Positions 46,316 through 64,000 of a stretch of DNA of 64,000 nucleotides are shown here, in pieces. Below the pieces are notes generated by a model that worked only from the letters and a program-made list of their open reading frames with translations, was not told where the DNA came from and ran no database searches. The DNA comes from Allobosea sp. TND4EK4 (GTDB taxonomy: Bacteria; Pseudomonadota; Alphaproteobacteria; Rhizobiales; Beijerinckiaceae), in the NCBI RefSeq assembly GCF_900156025.1, contig NZ_FTMO01000005.1, positions 62,001-126,000 on the forward strand, written 5' to 3'. Each line of letters opens with the position of its first letter. Position 1 is the first letter of the stretch. A program made the position numbers and the translations under genes.

Positions 46316-47158
46316 TCAGTTCTTCTTCTTGCGGGCGTGACGGCTCGACACGATGAACGTATCGGTCCGCTTGTTCGAGCGGGTCTTCTTGCCCTTGGTC
46401 GGCAGACCCCAGGGCGTGACCGGATGACGGCCACCCGAGGTGCGGCCTTCGCCGCCGCCATGGGGATGGTCGACCGGGTTCATCGAGACACCGCGGTTAT
46501 GCGGACGGCGGCCGAGCCAGCGAGAGCGACCTGCCTTGCCGTCGTTGCGGTTCATGTGATCCGGATTCGAGACCGCGCCGACCGTAGCGTAGCACAGACC
46601 CGAGATCAGGCGCTGCTCGCCCGAGTTGAGGCGGACGATGACGTAGCCCTGGTCGCGGCCGACGATCTGGGCGTAGTTGCCCGCGGACCGCGCCAGAGCG
46701 CCGCCCTTGCCGATCTTCAGCTCGACATTGTGGACGATCGTGCCGATCGGCAGCGTGCCCATGGGGGCGGCGTTGCCGGGCTTCACGTCCACGCTGTCAC
46801 CGGCGACGATGCTGTCGCCGACGGCCAAGCGCTGCGGCGCCAGGATATAGGCCTGCTCGCCGTCCTGATAGTTGATCAGGGCGATGAACGCGGTGCGGTT
46901 GGGATCATACTCGATCCGCTCGACCGTGCCCGGGATCCCGGCCTTGCCGCGACGCTTGAAGTCGACGAGGCGCAGCGTGCGCTTGTGACCACCGCCGCGG
47001 AAGCGGACGGTGATGCGGCCCAGGTTGTTACGACCGCCCGAGGAGCTCTTGCCCTCGGTCAGCTTCTTGACCGGCTTGCCCTTGTAGAGCTCGCTGCGGT
47101 CGACGATCACGAGCTGGCGAAGGCTCGGCGTGATCGGCTTGAAATGCTTCAAAGCCAT
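46316..47158 (-). CDS. rplB: 50S ribosomal protein L2
   Basis: A 280-residue L2, one or two residues longer than E. coli L2. Key segments are [22 protein letters not shown], the SH3-like core, [20 protein letters not shown] and the peptidyl-transferase-associated [26 protein letters not shown], which contains the conserved His important for activity. It starts near the centre of 23S rRNA. It follows rplW by ten bases. Confidence 0.98.
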   Translation of the reverse strand: MALKHFKPITPSLRQLVIVDRSELYKGKPVKKLTEGKSSSGGRNNLGRITVRFRGGGHKRTLRLVDFKRRGKAGIPGTVERIEYDPNRTAFIALINYQDGEQAYILAPQRLAVGDSIVAGDSVDVKPGNAAPMGTLPIGTIVHNVELKIGKGGALARSAGNYAQIVGRDQGYVIVRLNSGEQRLISGLCYATVGAVSNPDHMNRNDGKAGRSRWLGRRPHNRGVSMNPVDHPHGGGEGRTSGGRHPVTPWGLPTKGKKTRSNKRTDTFIVSSRHARKKKN

Positions 47159-47168
47159 TGTGCTTCCC

Positions 47169-47480
47169 TCACAGGCCCGTGGTCACGTCGATCGAATGGC
47201 CCTCTTCGAGGGTCACGACCGCTTTCTTGATGTCCGAGCGCTGGCCGAGACGGCCGCGGAACACCTTGACCTTGCCTTCGGTGACGATCGTATTGACGCT
47301 CTTCACCTTCACGTCGAACAGCTTCTCCACCGCAGCCTTGATCTGCGGCTTCGTCGCGGTCTTGGCGACCTTGAAGACGACCTTGTTGTGCTCGGAGAGC
47401 ATCGTCGCCTTTTCGGTAATAACCGGCGCCACGATCACATCGTAGTGGCGCGGGTCGAGGTTCTTGGCGGACTGGCTCAT
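47169..47480 (-). CDS. rplW: 50S ribosomal protein L23
   Basis: A 103-residue L23 with [52 protein letters not shown] (the whole conserved core, about residues 13-64). It docks trigger factor and SRP at the tunnel exit. Its ATG overlaps the rplD stop by four bases (ATGA). Confidence 0.98.
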   Translation of the reverse strand: MSQSAKNLDPRHYDVIVAPVITEKATMLSEHNKVVFKVAKTATKPQIKAAVEKLFDVKVKSVNTIVTEGKVKVFRGRLGQRSDIKKAVVTLEEGHSIDVTTGL

Positions 47481-48097
47481 TTGAAGCGCGCCTCCAGCGC
47501 ATCGACGGCGGCGCGCGTCAGGACGAGCTTGTCGCGACGCAGGATGTCATAGACGTTGATGCCCTGAACCGGCAGCACATCGACATTCGGGATCGCACGA
47601 GCGGCCAGGCCGAAATTGGTGTCGATCTCGGCGCCGCCGACAATCAGCGCGCTCGACAGGTCGAGCTTGCCGAAATGGCCGAGCAGCACCTTGGTCTTCG
47701 GCTCGGACAGCGTGACGTCGTCGATGATGACGATGCCGGCGTCCTTCGCCTTGGCCGAGAGCGCATGGCGCAGAGCCAGCGCGCGGACCTTCTTGGGCAG
47801 GTCGTGCGAGTGATCGCGCACCACCGGACCGAAGGCCTTGCCGCCGCCGCGGAACTGCGGAGCGGAAGCCGCGCCGTGGCGAGCGCCGCCGGTGCCCTTC
47901 TGCTTGTAGATCTTCTTGCGGGTGCGGTCGACTTCCGAACGGCCCTTCGACTTGTGCGTGCCGGCGCGCTTCTTGGCGAGCTGGTAGCGCACCATGCGGG
48001 CGAGCAGGTCGGCGCGCGGCTCGAGGCCGAACACCGAATCCGACAACTCGACCGAACCGGCGTTGCCGCCTTCGAGAGTGACGATATCGAGTTTCAT
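47477..48097 (-). CDS. rplD: 50S ribosomal protein L4
   Basis: A 206-residue L4 with the tunnel loop [27 protein letters not shown] (residues near 60-86) and [15 protein letters not shown] plus [20 protein letters not shown]. In E. coli L4 represses the S10 operon; I cannot confirm that here. ATG 48097 follows GAGGAG by eight bases and shares one base with the rplC stop (TGATG); a GTG at 48100 is less likely. It overlaps rplW by four bases. Confidence 0.97.
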   Translation of the reverse strand: MKLDIVTLEGGNAGSVELSDSVFGLEPRADLLARMVRYQLAKKRAGTHKSKGRSEVDRTRKKIYKQKGTGGARHGAASAPQFRGGGKAFGPVVRDHSHDLPKKVRALALRHALSAKAKDAGIVIIDDVTLSEPKTKVLLGHFGKLDLSSALIVGGAEIDTNFGLAARAIPNVDVLPVQGINVYDILRRDKLVLTRAAVDALEARFK

Positions 48098-48831
48098 CAC
48101 ACGTTCTCCTCAGCCGCGGCCGCAGGAGCCTCAACGGTCTCGGCCTTGCTCTCGCCGGCCGCCTTGAACTTGCCCGGGAGCGGCGCATCCTTCGGAAGCG
48201 GCCGCTTGACGGCGTCGCGGACATGGATCCAGCCGCCGGCGACGCCGGGGACCGCACCCTCGACCAGGATCAGGCCGCGCTCGACGTCCGTCTGGACGAC
48301 GCGCAGGTTCTGCGTGGTCACGCGCTCGGCGCCAAGATGGCCGGGCATCTTCTTGTTCTTGAAGGTCTTGCCAGGGTCCTGACGACCACCGGTCGAACCG
48401 ATCGAGCGGTGCGACACCGAGACGCCGTGGGTGGCGCGCAGACCGCCGAAGTTCCAGCGCTTCATGCCGCCGGCGAAGCCCTTGCCGGTCGTGGTGCCGG
48501 AGACGTCGACGAACTGGCCGACCACGAAATGGTCGGCGGTCAGCTCGGCGCCAACCGGGATCAGCGCATCGTCGGACACGCGGAACTCGACGAGCTTCTG
48601 CTTCGGCTCGACCTTGGCGACGGCGAAGTGGCCGCGCTGCGCCTTCGAGACGTTCTTGACCTTGGCCAAGCCCGACCCGAGCTGAACGGCGGCATAGCCA
48701 TTCTTTTCGACCGTGCGATGCGCGACGACCTGACAGTTGTCGAGCTTCAGCACGGTGACGGGAATGTGCTCGCCGGCATCCGTGAAGATGCGGGTCATCC
48801 CGACTTTCTGTGCAATCACACCGGAACGCAT
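48097..48831 (-). CDS. rplC: 50S ribosomal protein L3
   Basis: A 244-residue L3. [33 protein letters not shown] opens the core, [52 protein letters not shown] forms the loop extending to the peptidyl transferase centre, and the last ~35 residues are an Ala/Glu/Lys tail. It starts 50S assembly. It lies 126 bases after rpsJ, with a possible hairpin between, and overlaps rplD by one base. Confidence 0.98.
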   Translation of the reverse strand: MRSGVIAQKVGMTRIFTDAGEHIPVTVLKLDNCQVVAHRTVEKNGYAAVQLGSGLAKVKNVSKAQRGHFAVAKVEPKQKLVEFRVSDDALIPVGAELTADHFVVGQFVDVSGTTTGKGFAGGMKRWNFGGLRATHGVSVSHRSIGSTGGRQDPGKTFKNKKMPGHLGAERVTTQNLRVVQTDVERGLILVEGAVPGVAGGWIHVRDAVKRPLPKDAPLPGKFKAAGESKAETVEAPAAAAEENV

Positions 48832-48910
48832 CGGTGCATACCTTCCCTTGGGGTCATGTCCATCCGGGGATGCCGGAAACAGAGGACCCGTTGAAACTGG
48901 ATCCGAAGAT

Positions 48911-48948
48911 GGTCCTGACGAAGCGGATCGTGCCTCGTCAGATGGACC
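48911..48948. promoter_or_regulatory. Interrupted hairpin between rpsJ and rplC
   Basis: GGTCCTGACGA (48911-48921) and TCGTCA plus GGACC (48935-48948) pair with three unpaired bases (GAT) on one side. It lies in the 126-base gap. It is a weak candidate for a leader or processing element. Confidence 0.35.
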
Positions 48949-48957
48949 AGCTCCGAC

Positions 48958-49266
<309 letters not shown>

Positions 49267-49289
49267 GGTCTCATGTTCTCCGTGACGTG

Positions 49290-49319
49290 AAAAGGCGAAG
49301 GCCCGAAAGGGCCCTCGCC
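49290..49319 (-). terminator. Terminator-like hairpin after tuf
   Basis: GGCGAAGGCCC (49294-49304) and GGGCCCTCGCC (49309-49319) pair with one wobble around GAAA; on the minus strand the stem is followed by TTTT (49290-49293). It lies 14 bases past the tuf stop and 23 bases before rpsJ, so it separates the str and S10 groups. Confidence 0.65.
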
Positions 49320-49333
49320 CTCACGAAAACGCG

Positions 49334-50524
<1,191 letters not shown>

Positions 50525-50568
50525 CGTAGCCTCCGTTCGATTCTTCAGTGTTCAGTCGATGGTTCCGG

Positions 50569-52644
50569 TCAGGCGTACTTGGCCTGGACCTCGGCGGCGA
50601 CCGCCGACGGAACCTGCTCGTAATGGTCGAACTGCATCGTGTAGTTCGCGCGGCCCTGCGAAAACGAGCGCAGCTGGTTCACATAGCCGAACATGTTCGC
50701 CAGCGGGACCATCGCGTTGATCACGACGGCATTGCCGCGCATGTCCTGGCCCTGGATCTGGCCACGGCGCGAGTTCAGGTCGCCGATGACCGAACCGGTG
50801 TAGTCTTCCGGGGTCACGACCTCGACCTTCATGATCGGCTCGAGAAGGACCGAACCGGCCTTCTGCAGGCCTTCGCGAAGACCGGCGCGCGAGGCGATTT
50901 CGAAGGCCAGGGCCGACGAGTCGACTTCGTGGAAGGCGCCGTCAACCAGCGAGACCTTGACGTCCACCACCGGGAAGCCGGCGAGGACACCCGACGAGAT
51001 GACCGAGTTGAGGCCCTTCTCGACGCCCGGGATGTACTCCTTCGGCACCGCGCCGCCGACGATCTTCGACTCGAACTCGAAGCCCTTGCCGGTCTCGTTC
51101 GGCTCGACCGTGAACTTGACGCGGGCGAACTGGCCCGTGCCGCCGGTCTGCTTCTTGTGGGTGTAATCGATATCGACCTTCTTGGTGATCGTCTCGCGAT
51201 AGGCGACCTGCGGAGCGCCGATATTGGCGTCGACCTTGTAGGTGCGCTTCAGGATGTCGACCTTGATGTCGAGGTGGAGCTCGCCCATCCCCTTCAGGAT
51301 GGTCTGGCCGCTCTCCTGGTCGGTCGACACGCGGAAGGACGGATCCTCGTTCGCGAGCTTCGACAGGGCGAGGCCGAGCTTCTCCTGGTCGGCCTTGGAC
51401 TTCGGCTCGATCGCGATCGTGATGACCGGCTCGGGGAACTCCATGCGCTCCAGGATCACGGCCTGAGCCGGATCACACAGCGTGTCGCCGGTGCGGACAT
51501 CCTTCAGGCCGGCCAGGGCGACGATGTCGCCGGCGAAAGCCTCCTTGATGTCTTCGCGGTTGTTCGCGTGCATCAGCAGCATGCGACCGACGCGCTCTTT
51601 CTTGTCGCGCGTCGAGTTGATGACGCCCTGCCCGGTCTCGACCTTGCCGGAATAGACCCGGCAGAAGGTGATCGTGCCGACGAAGGGGTCGTCCATGATC
51701 TTGAAGGCGAGCATGGAGAAGGGATCTTCGTCAGTCGGGTGACGAACGGTCTCTTCCTCGGTCTTGAAGTCGATGCCCTTGATGTCGCCGCGATCGATCG
51801 GCGACGGCAGGAAGTCGACCACCGCGTCCAGCAGCGGCTGCACGCCCTTGTTCTTGAAGGCAGAACCGCAGAGGACAGGATGGAAGGCGCGGCGCTGGAC
51901 GGCCGTGCGGACCAGCTTGCGCAGCGTCTCGGCGTCGGGCTCGGTGCCTTCGAGATAGGCCTCCATCGCCGCGTCGTCCATCTCGACGGCGGCCTCGACC
52001 AGCTTGTTGCGATACTCGGCAGCCTTGTCGGCGAGGTCGGCCGGGATGTCCTTCTCCTCGAAGGACGCGCCCAGCGCTTCGCCGTTCCAGACGATCGCCT
52101 TCATCTTGATGAGGTCGATCACGCCAGCGAAATCGGACTCCGATCCAATCGGAATCTGAAGGCAAACGGGCTTGCCGGCGACGCGGTCGATGATGTCCTG
52201 AACGCAGCGATAGAAATCGGCGCCGATCTTGTCCATCTTGTTGACGAACACGACGCGCGGGACGTCGTATTTGTCGGCCTGGCGCCAGACCGTCTCGGTC
52301 TGCGGCTCCACACCCTGGTTTCCGTCGAGCACGCACACCGCGCCATCGAGCACGCGCAGCGAACGCTCGACCTCGATGGTGAAGTCGACGTGGCCGGGGG
52401 TGTCGATGATGTTCAGGCGATGGTCACGCCACAGGCAGGTCGTCGCGGCGGAGGTGATCGTGATGCCACGCTCCTGCTCCTGCGTCATCCAGTCCATGGT
52501 CGCGGCGCCGTCATGGACTTCGCCGATCTTATGCGACTTGCCGGTATAGTAGAGAATGCGCTCGGTCGTCGTCGTCTTGCCCGCATCGATGTGGGCCATG
52601 ATGCCGAAGTTGCGATAACGATCGATGGGATGGGAACGGGCCAT
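50569..52644 (-). CDS. fusA: Elongation factor G
   Basis: A 691-residue translocase EF-G. G1 AHIDAGKT is at 17-24, then the switch-[27 protein letters not shown] and NKMDKIG. Domains II-V follow, and the domain IV loop contains the conserved [25 protein letters not shown] (part of the family end signature). It catalyses GTP-driven translocation and, with RRF, recycling. It lies 33 bases after rpsG. Confidence 0.99.
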   Translation of the reverse strand: MARSHPIDRYRNFGIMAHIDAGKTTTTERILYYTGKSHKIGEVHDGAATMDWMTQEQERGITITSAATTCLWRDHRLNIIDTPGHVDFTIEVERSLRVLDGAVCVLDGNQGVEPQTETVWRQADKYDVPRVVFVNKMDKIGADFYRCVQDIIDRVAGKPVCLQIPIGSESDFAGVIDLIKMKAIVWNGEALGASFEEKDIPADLADKAAEYRNKLVEAAVEMDDAAMEAYLEGTEPDAETLRKLVRTAVQRRAFHPVLCGSAFKNKGVQPLLDAVVDFLPSPIDRGDIKGIDFKTEEETVRHPTDEDPFSMLAFKIMDDPFVGTITFCRVYSGKVETGQGVINSTRDKKERVGRMLLMHANNREDIKEAFAGDIVALAGLKDVRTGDTLCDPAQAVILERMEFPEPVITIAIEPKSKADQEKLGLALSKLANEDPSFRVSTDQESGQTILKGMGELHLDIKVDILKRTYKVDANIGAPQVAYRETITKKVDIDYTHKKQTGGTGQFARVKFTVEPNETGKGFEFESKIVGGAVPKEYIPGVEKGLNSVISSGVLAGFPVVDVKVSLVDGAFHEVDSSALAFEIASRAGLREGLQKAGSVLLEPIMKVEVVTPEDYTGSVIGDLNSRRGQIQGQDMRGNAVVINAMVPLANMFGYVNQLRSFSQGRANYTMQFDHYEQVPSAVAAEVQAKYA

Positions 52645-52677
52645 GGTCGTGCTCTGTCTCTCGGTTCAGCCGGCCGC

Positions 52678-53151
<474 letters not shown>

Positions 53152-53221
53152 CTAGTCTCCGGTCAATCTGGAACGCTGCGGACCGGCCCGGGTCTCAAGA
53201 CCCAGCCGGTCGGGCAGAAAA

Positions 53222-53593
53222 TTACTTCGGACGCTTGGCGCCGTACTTCGAGCGGCGCTGCTTGCGGTTCTTGACGCCCTGCGTATCGAGGACGCCGCGC
53301 AGGATGTGATAACGCACGCCGGGAAGGTCCTTCACGCGGCCACCACGGATCATGACGACCGAGTGCTCCTGAAGGTTGTGACCCTCGCCCGGGATATAGC
53401 CGATCACCTCGAAGCCGTTCGTCAGGCGAACCTTGGCCACCTTGCGGAGCGCGGAGTTCGGCTTCTTCGGGGTCGTCGTGTAGACGCGCGTGCACACGCC
53501 GCGCTTCTGCGGGCACGACTCGAGCGCCGGGGCGGTGTTACGCGCCTTCACGGGCGAGCGCGGCTTGCGGATGAGCTGGCTGATTGTCGGCAT
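53222..53593 (-). CDS. rpsL: 30S ribosomal protein S12
   Basis: A 123-residue S12 with [12 protein letters not shown] at the start, [18 protein letters not shown] (Lys43/44 region) and [13 protein letters not shown] (Lys88, Pro91). These are the decoding residues where streptomycin-resistance changes occur, and here they are wild-type Lys and Pro. I chose ATG 53593; the frame is open to 53665 but the family start is unambiguous. It is the first gene of the str group, 263 bases from a candidate promoter. Confidence 0.98.
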   Translation of the reverse strand: MPTISQLIRKPRSPVKARNTAPALESCPQKRGVCTRVYTTTPKKPNSALRKVAKVRLTNGFEVIGYIPGEGHNLQEHSVVMIRGGRVKDLPGVRYHILRGVLDTQGVKNRKQRRSKYGAKRPK

Positions 53594-53862
53594 TCTGGCC
53601 TCTCGCCCCACTGAGCGTTTGGAAATTCGTGGTCTCGATATCCAGATCGGCAAAAGCCATGACATAAACGAAGCCGCGCCATCGGCGCCCTGTTCGGGGC
53701 CTCAGGCGCGCTCGCCAGCAGAGGAACACGGAACCTCCGCGTTCATGCATCTTGCCATGTCGTCGTTCGACGCTGGAATTCCGACGGAGTTTCGGTCGCG
53801 AAACTCGCTTGCGAACGATGCGCAGGCGACAGACGTGTCCGACAACCGTCGACAGTGGCGCG

Positions 53863-53891
53863 CTTATGACTCACAGGGAGATTCGCGTCAA
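53863..53891 (-). promoter_or_regulatory. Candidate promoter of the str (rpsL) operon
   Basis: Read on the minus strand, TTGACG (53891-53886), 17 bases, then CATAAG (53868-53863). Both boxes are near-consensus and spacing is ideal. It lies between the rpoC terminator (53964-53995) and rpsL, leaving a leader of about 260 bases. The region has no coding sequence. Confidence 0.55.
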
Positions 53892-53963
53892 CCCCGAAAC
53901 CACCGGCAGCACCGCAGTTTCGCCGGGTGCGGCAGGCGCGCGCCCTCTCCTGCCCCACGACGC

Positions 53964-53995
53964 AACAAAAAGGCCGCCCGAAGGGGGCGGCCTTT
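53964..53995 (-). terminator. Rho-independent terminator after rpoC
   Basis: AAAGGCCGCCC (53969-53979) and GGGCGGCCTTT (53985-53995) form a perfect 11-bp stem with a five-base loop; on the minus strand TTTTTGTTG follows. It lies 25 bases past the rpoC stop. Confidence 0.9.
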
Positions 53996-54019
53996 CCGAT
54001 CGTTGCCTGACCGTTAGCC

Positions 54020-58204
<4,185 letters not shown>

Positions 58205-58265
58205 CGCCTGTCTCCTTCCGCCGGCGGGGGCGAAGGCCACCCTGCCCGGCTCGTCAATTCCGTCT

Positions 58266-58289
58266 GCCGGCGGCGTGAGTGCCGCCGGC
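58266..58289. promoter_or_regulatory. Perfect 9-bp hairpin between rpoB and rpoC
   Basis: GCCGGCGGC (58266-58274) and GCCGCCGGC (58281-58289) pair fully around GTGAGT. No T-run follows, so it is more likely an mRNA processing or stability element than a terminator. Confidence 0.6.
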
Positions 58290-58314
58290 GAATGTCCAAG
58301 GTTCGTCTAGCGGC

Positions 58315-62466
<4,152 letters not shown>

Positions 62467-62828
62467 GTTGTTCCTCGCGTTCTCTGGCACCGTCCGACGC
62501 AGGGCGACCACGAGGCCACCATGTTCCGGCAGATACCGACCTCTCCGTTCAGAACCGGCCCCGGCGCATCCCTTCGGGCGCCCCGGCTTCGGCTCCATGG
62601 ACGGCTCACCGGGCGGTCGGCACAGCATGCGCTGGCCGCCGGGTGAACCGTTTGGCGCTTGATGCGCCGCCCTCAACTCGTTGTCGAAAGCCTCGCCGCG
62701 CGGTTGCAGCGGGCCTCCTGCGACAACTCCCGCGCAAATCCGCGGAAACGACGCAACAGCCCCGGAGGCAAGGCGCCCCCGGGACTGTCTGTTTTGCTAG
62801 AGCAGGACCGGCACCAGCCGGCCCGGGC
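62467..62828. other. rplL-rpoB intergenic region (362 bases)
   Basis: No coding sequence is apparent. A stem at 62761-62783 (CCCGG...CCGGG, with GGC/GCC continuing after a mismatch) stands 46 bases past the rplL stop on the minus strand and could be the partial attenuator known between rplL and rpoB in other bacteria. The stretch 62560-62700 is GC-rich and lacks a recognisable promoter. Confidence 0.5.
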
Positions 62829-63206
<378 letters not shown>

Positions 63207-63256
63207 GGTTTAACTTCCTGTCTTAAGAGGTTCGAACGATAAGGGTTTGCTGGCTA

Positions 63257-63772
63257 TCAAGCCGCATTCTTGTCGGCATAGGCCTGAACCACGCGAGCCA
63301 GCTTGCCGGCGGGCGCGTTCGTGAGCTGCGCGAGCTTCGTAGCCGGGGCCTGGACAAGGCCGATGAGCTTGGCGCGCAGTTCGTCGAGCGAGGGCATCGT
63401 GGCCAGGGCCTTGACACCATCGGGGTTCAGGGCGGTCGTGCCCATCGCGCCGCCCAGGATGACGAGCTTGTCGTTCTCCTTGGCGAAAGCGGTGGCGACC
63501 TTCGGCGCCGCGACCGGATCGTTGGAATAGGCGATCAGGGTGGGACCCGTCAGCAGCTTGCTGATGGACGCGACGTCGGTGCCTTCAAGAGCGATCTTGG
63601 CCAAGCGGTTCTTTGCGACCTTAACAGTGGCGCCATTCGCCTTCATCTCGCGACGAAGCTTCTGGAACTGGGCCACGGTCAAACCCGCATAGTGGGCCAC
63701 GACGACGACCGACGTGTTCGCAAACACGTCGTTCAGCGAAGCGACGGCATCTTTTTTTGCCGCTTTATCCAC
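63257..63772 (-). CDS. rplJ: 50S ribosomal protein L10
   Basis: A 171-residue L10, the base of the L7/L12 stalk, with [41 protein letters not shown] (RNA-binding core), [19 protein letters not shown] and the C-terminal helices that carry L7/L12. The GTG at 63772 begins [15 protein letters not shown], as in other Alphaproteobacteria, and has GGAGAG upstream. The open frame to 63805 would add 11 residues. It is separated from rplK-rplA (outside) by a leader of at least 228 bases. Confidence 0.96.
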   Translation of the reverse strand: MDKAAKKDAVASLNDVFANTSVVVVAHYAGLTVAQFQKLRREMKANGATVKVAKNRLAKIALEGTDVASISKLLTGPTLIAYSNDPVAAPKVATAFAKENDKLVILGGAMGTTALNPDGVKALATMPSLDELRAKLIGLVQAPATKLAQLTNAPAGKLARVVQAYADKNAA

Positions 63773-64000
63773 TGGGCTCTCTCCGGTTGACGACGAGCAT
63801 GACACTCGCCGCCGGTTGCAAATGCCGCTTCCAGAACCCCGGTTGACACCGGCGTGCCGTGAAGCGACGCTTGGTGCCCTGTCCCCGCTCGAAGACCTCT
63901 TGATGAGGCTGCGACCGGGCGAGATGGTTCGAACCGTCTTCTTCCGGATCCTGCGATCCGGGACTAAGCTCTTGCACCGTCTATGCAGGCCTCTTGGCGA
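63773..64000 (-). ncRNA. Leader of rplJ, possible L10 autoregulatory element
   Basis: No coding sequence is supported. On the minus strand, a perfect 7-bp stem CCGGATC/GATCCGG (63944-63950 with 63955-63961) stands about 170 bases before the rplJ GTG. Bacterial rplJL leaders bind the L10(L12)4 complex and repress translation; this region is in the right place and size, but I could not verify the conserved kink-turn. The window edge cuts the upstream part. Confidence 0.4.

Noticed and set aside
53594..53960. Possible additional gene between rpoC and rpsL
   Set aside because: Readings here are short, lack ribosome sites and overlap the candidate promoter.
63765..63977. 70-codon minus-strand reading before rplJ
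   Set aside because: Composition is random and it overlaps the rplJ GTG; a leader RNA is more likely.

Overview
The window is a GC-rich stretch of an alphaproteobacterial chromosome. The order Hyphomicrobiales (Rhizobiales) fits best. Support comes from the rpoB-rpoC / str / S10 / spc / alpha gene order with adk after secY and no infA or rpmJ, a Pam18-like J-protein, DUF1489, a Porin_2-like outer membrane protein and the dispersed palindromes typical of this order. A Bosea-like genus is my guess, but the sequence alone does not prove it. I see no insertion sequence, phage, CRISPR array, integron or plasmid function; nearly everything is vertically inherited core or conserved accessory sequence.

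Left part (1-9.4 kb): a SPOR-domain protein tail, a membrane-anchored J-protein, DUF1489, a short-chain dehydrogenase, a small secreted protein, then a minus-strand run lipB - mccB - SDR - mccA (lipoylation and the two subunits of methylcrotonyl-CoA carboxylase). A short FliN-like gene follows on the plus strand. Middle part (9.5-34.4 kb): tRNA-Leu(GAG) with its own promoter and terminator, two tandem GH25 lysozymes, a ZntB/CorA transporter, isovaleryl-CoA dehydrogenase (the step before MCC in leucine breakdown), a gamma-glutamylcyclotransferase-like gene, an ABC exporter, DUF599/DUF3253, a YdcF protein, a GST next to the propionyl-CoA carboxylase biotin subunit, an MFS exporter, a HAD phosphatase, a PsiF-like protein, a pseudouridine synthase, a porin-like protein, an orphan Tat-exported solute-binding protein, rarA, a Deg/Do protease and a small BLUF blue-light sensor.

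Right part (34.5-64 kb): about thirty translation and transcription genes, all on the minus strand and so read from right to left: rplJ-rplL-rpoB-rpoC (terminator), then a candidate promoter, rpsL-rpsG-fusA-tuf (terminator-like hairpin), rpsJ-rplC-rplD-rplW-rplB-rpsS-rplV-rpsC-rplP-rpmC-rpsQ, rplN-rplX-rplE-rpsN-rpsH-rplF-rplR-rpsE-rpmD-rplO-secY-adk, rpsM-rpsK-rpoA-rplQ (strong terminator). Genes are packed with overlaps of 1-8 bases in places. Wherever the run opens into a gap of about 70 bases or more there is usually a hairpin or palindrome.

Functionally the window holds most of the ribosomal protein and RNA polymerase machinery plus parts of branched-chain amino acid / propionate catabolism (IVD, MCC, PCC alpha). 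I did not find a convincing new multi-gene system. The most interesting signals are small: two heptad-repeat palindromes inserted in the alpha operon, a hairpin between adk and rpsM whose arms are exact Shine-Dalgarno and anti-Shine-Dalgarno cores, the insertion of a BLUF sensor and a porin/solute-binding pair into an otherwise conserved rplQ-deg-rarA-rlu-HAD neighbourhood, and the tandem GH25 pair.
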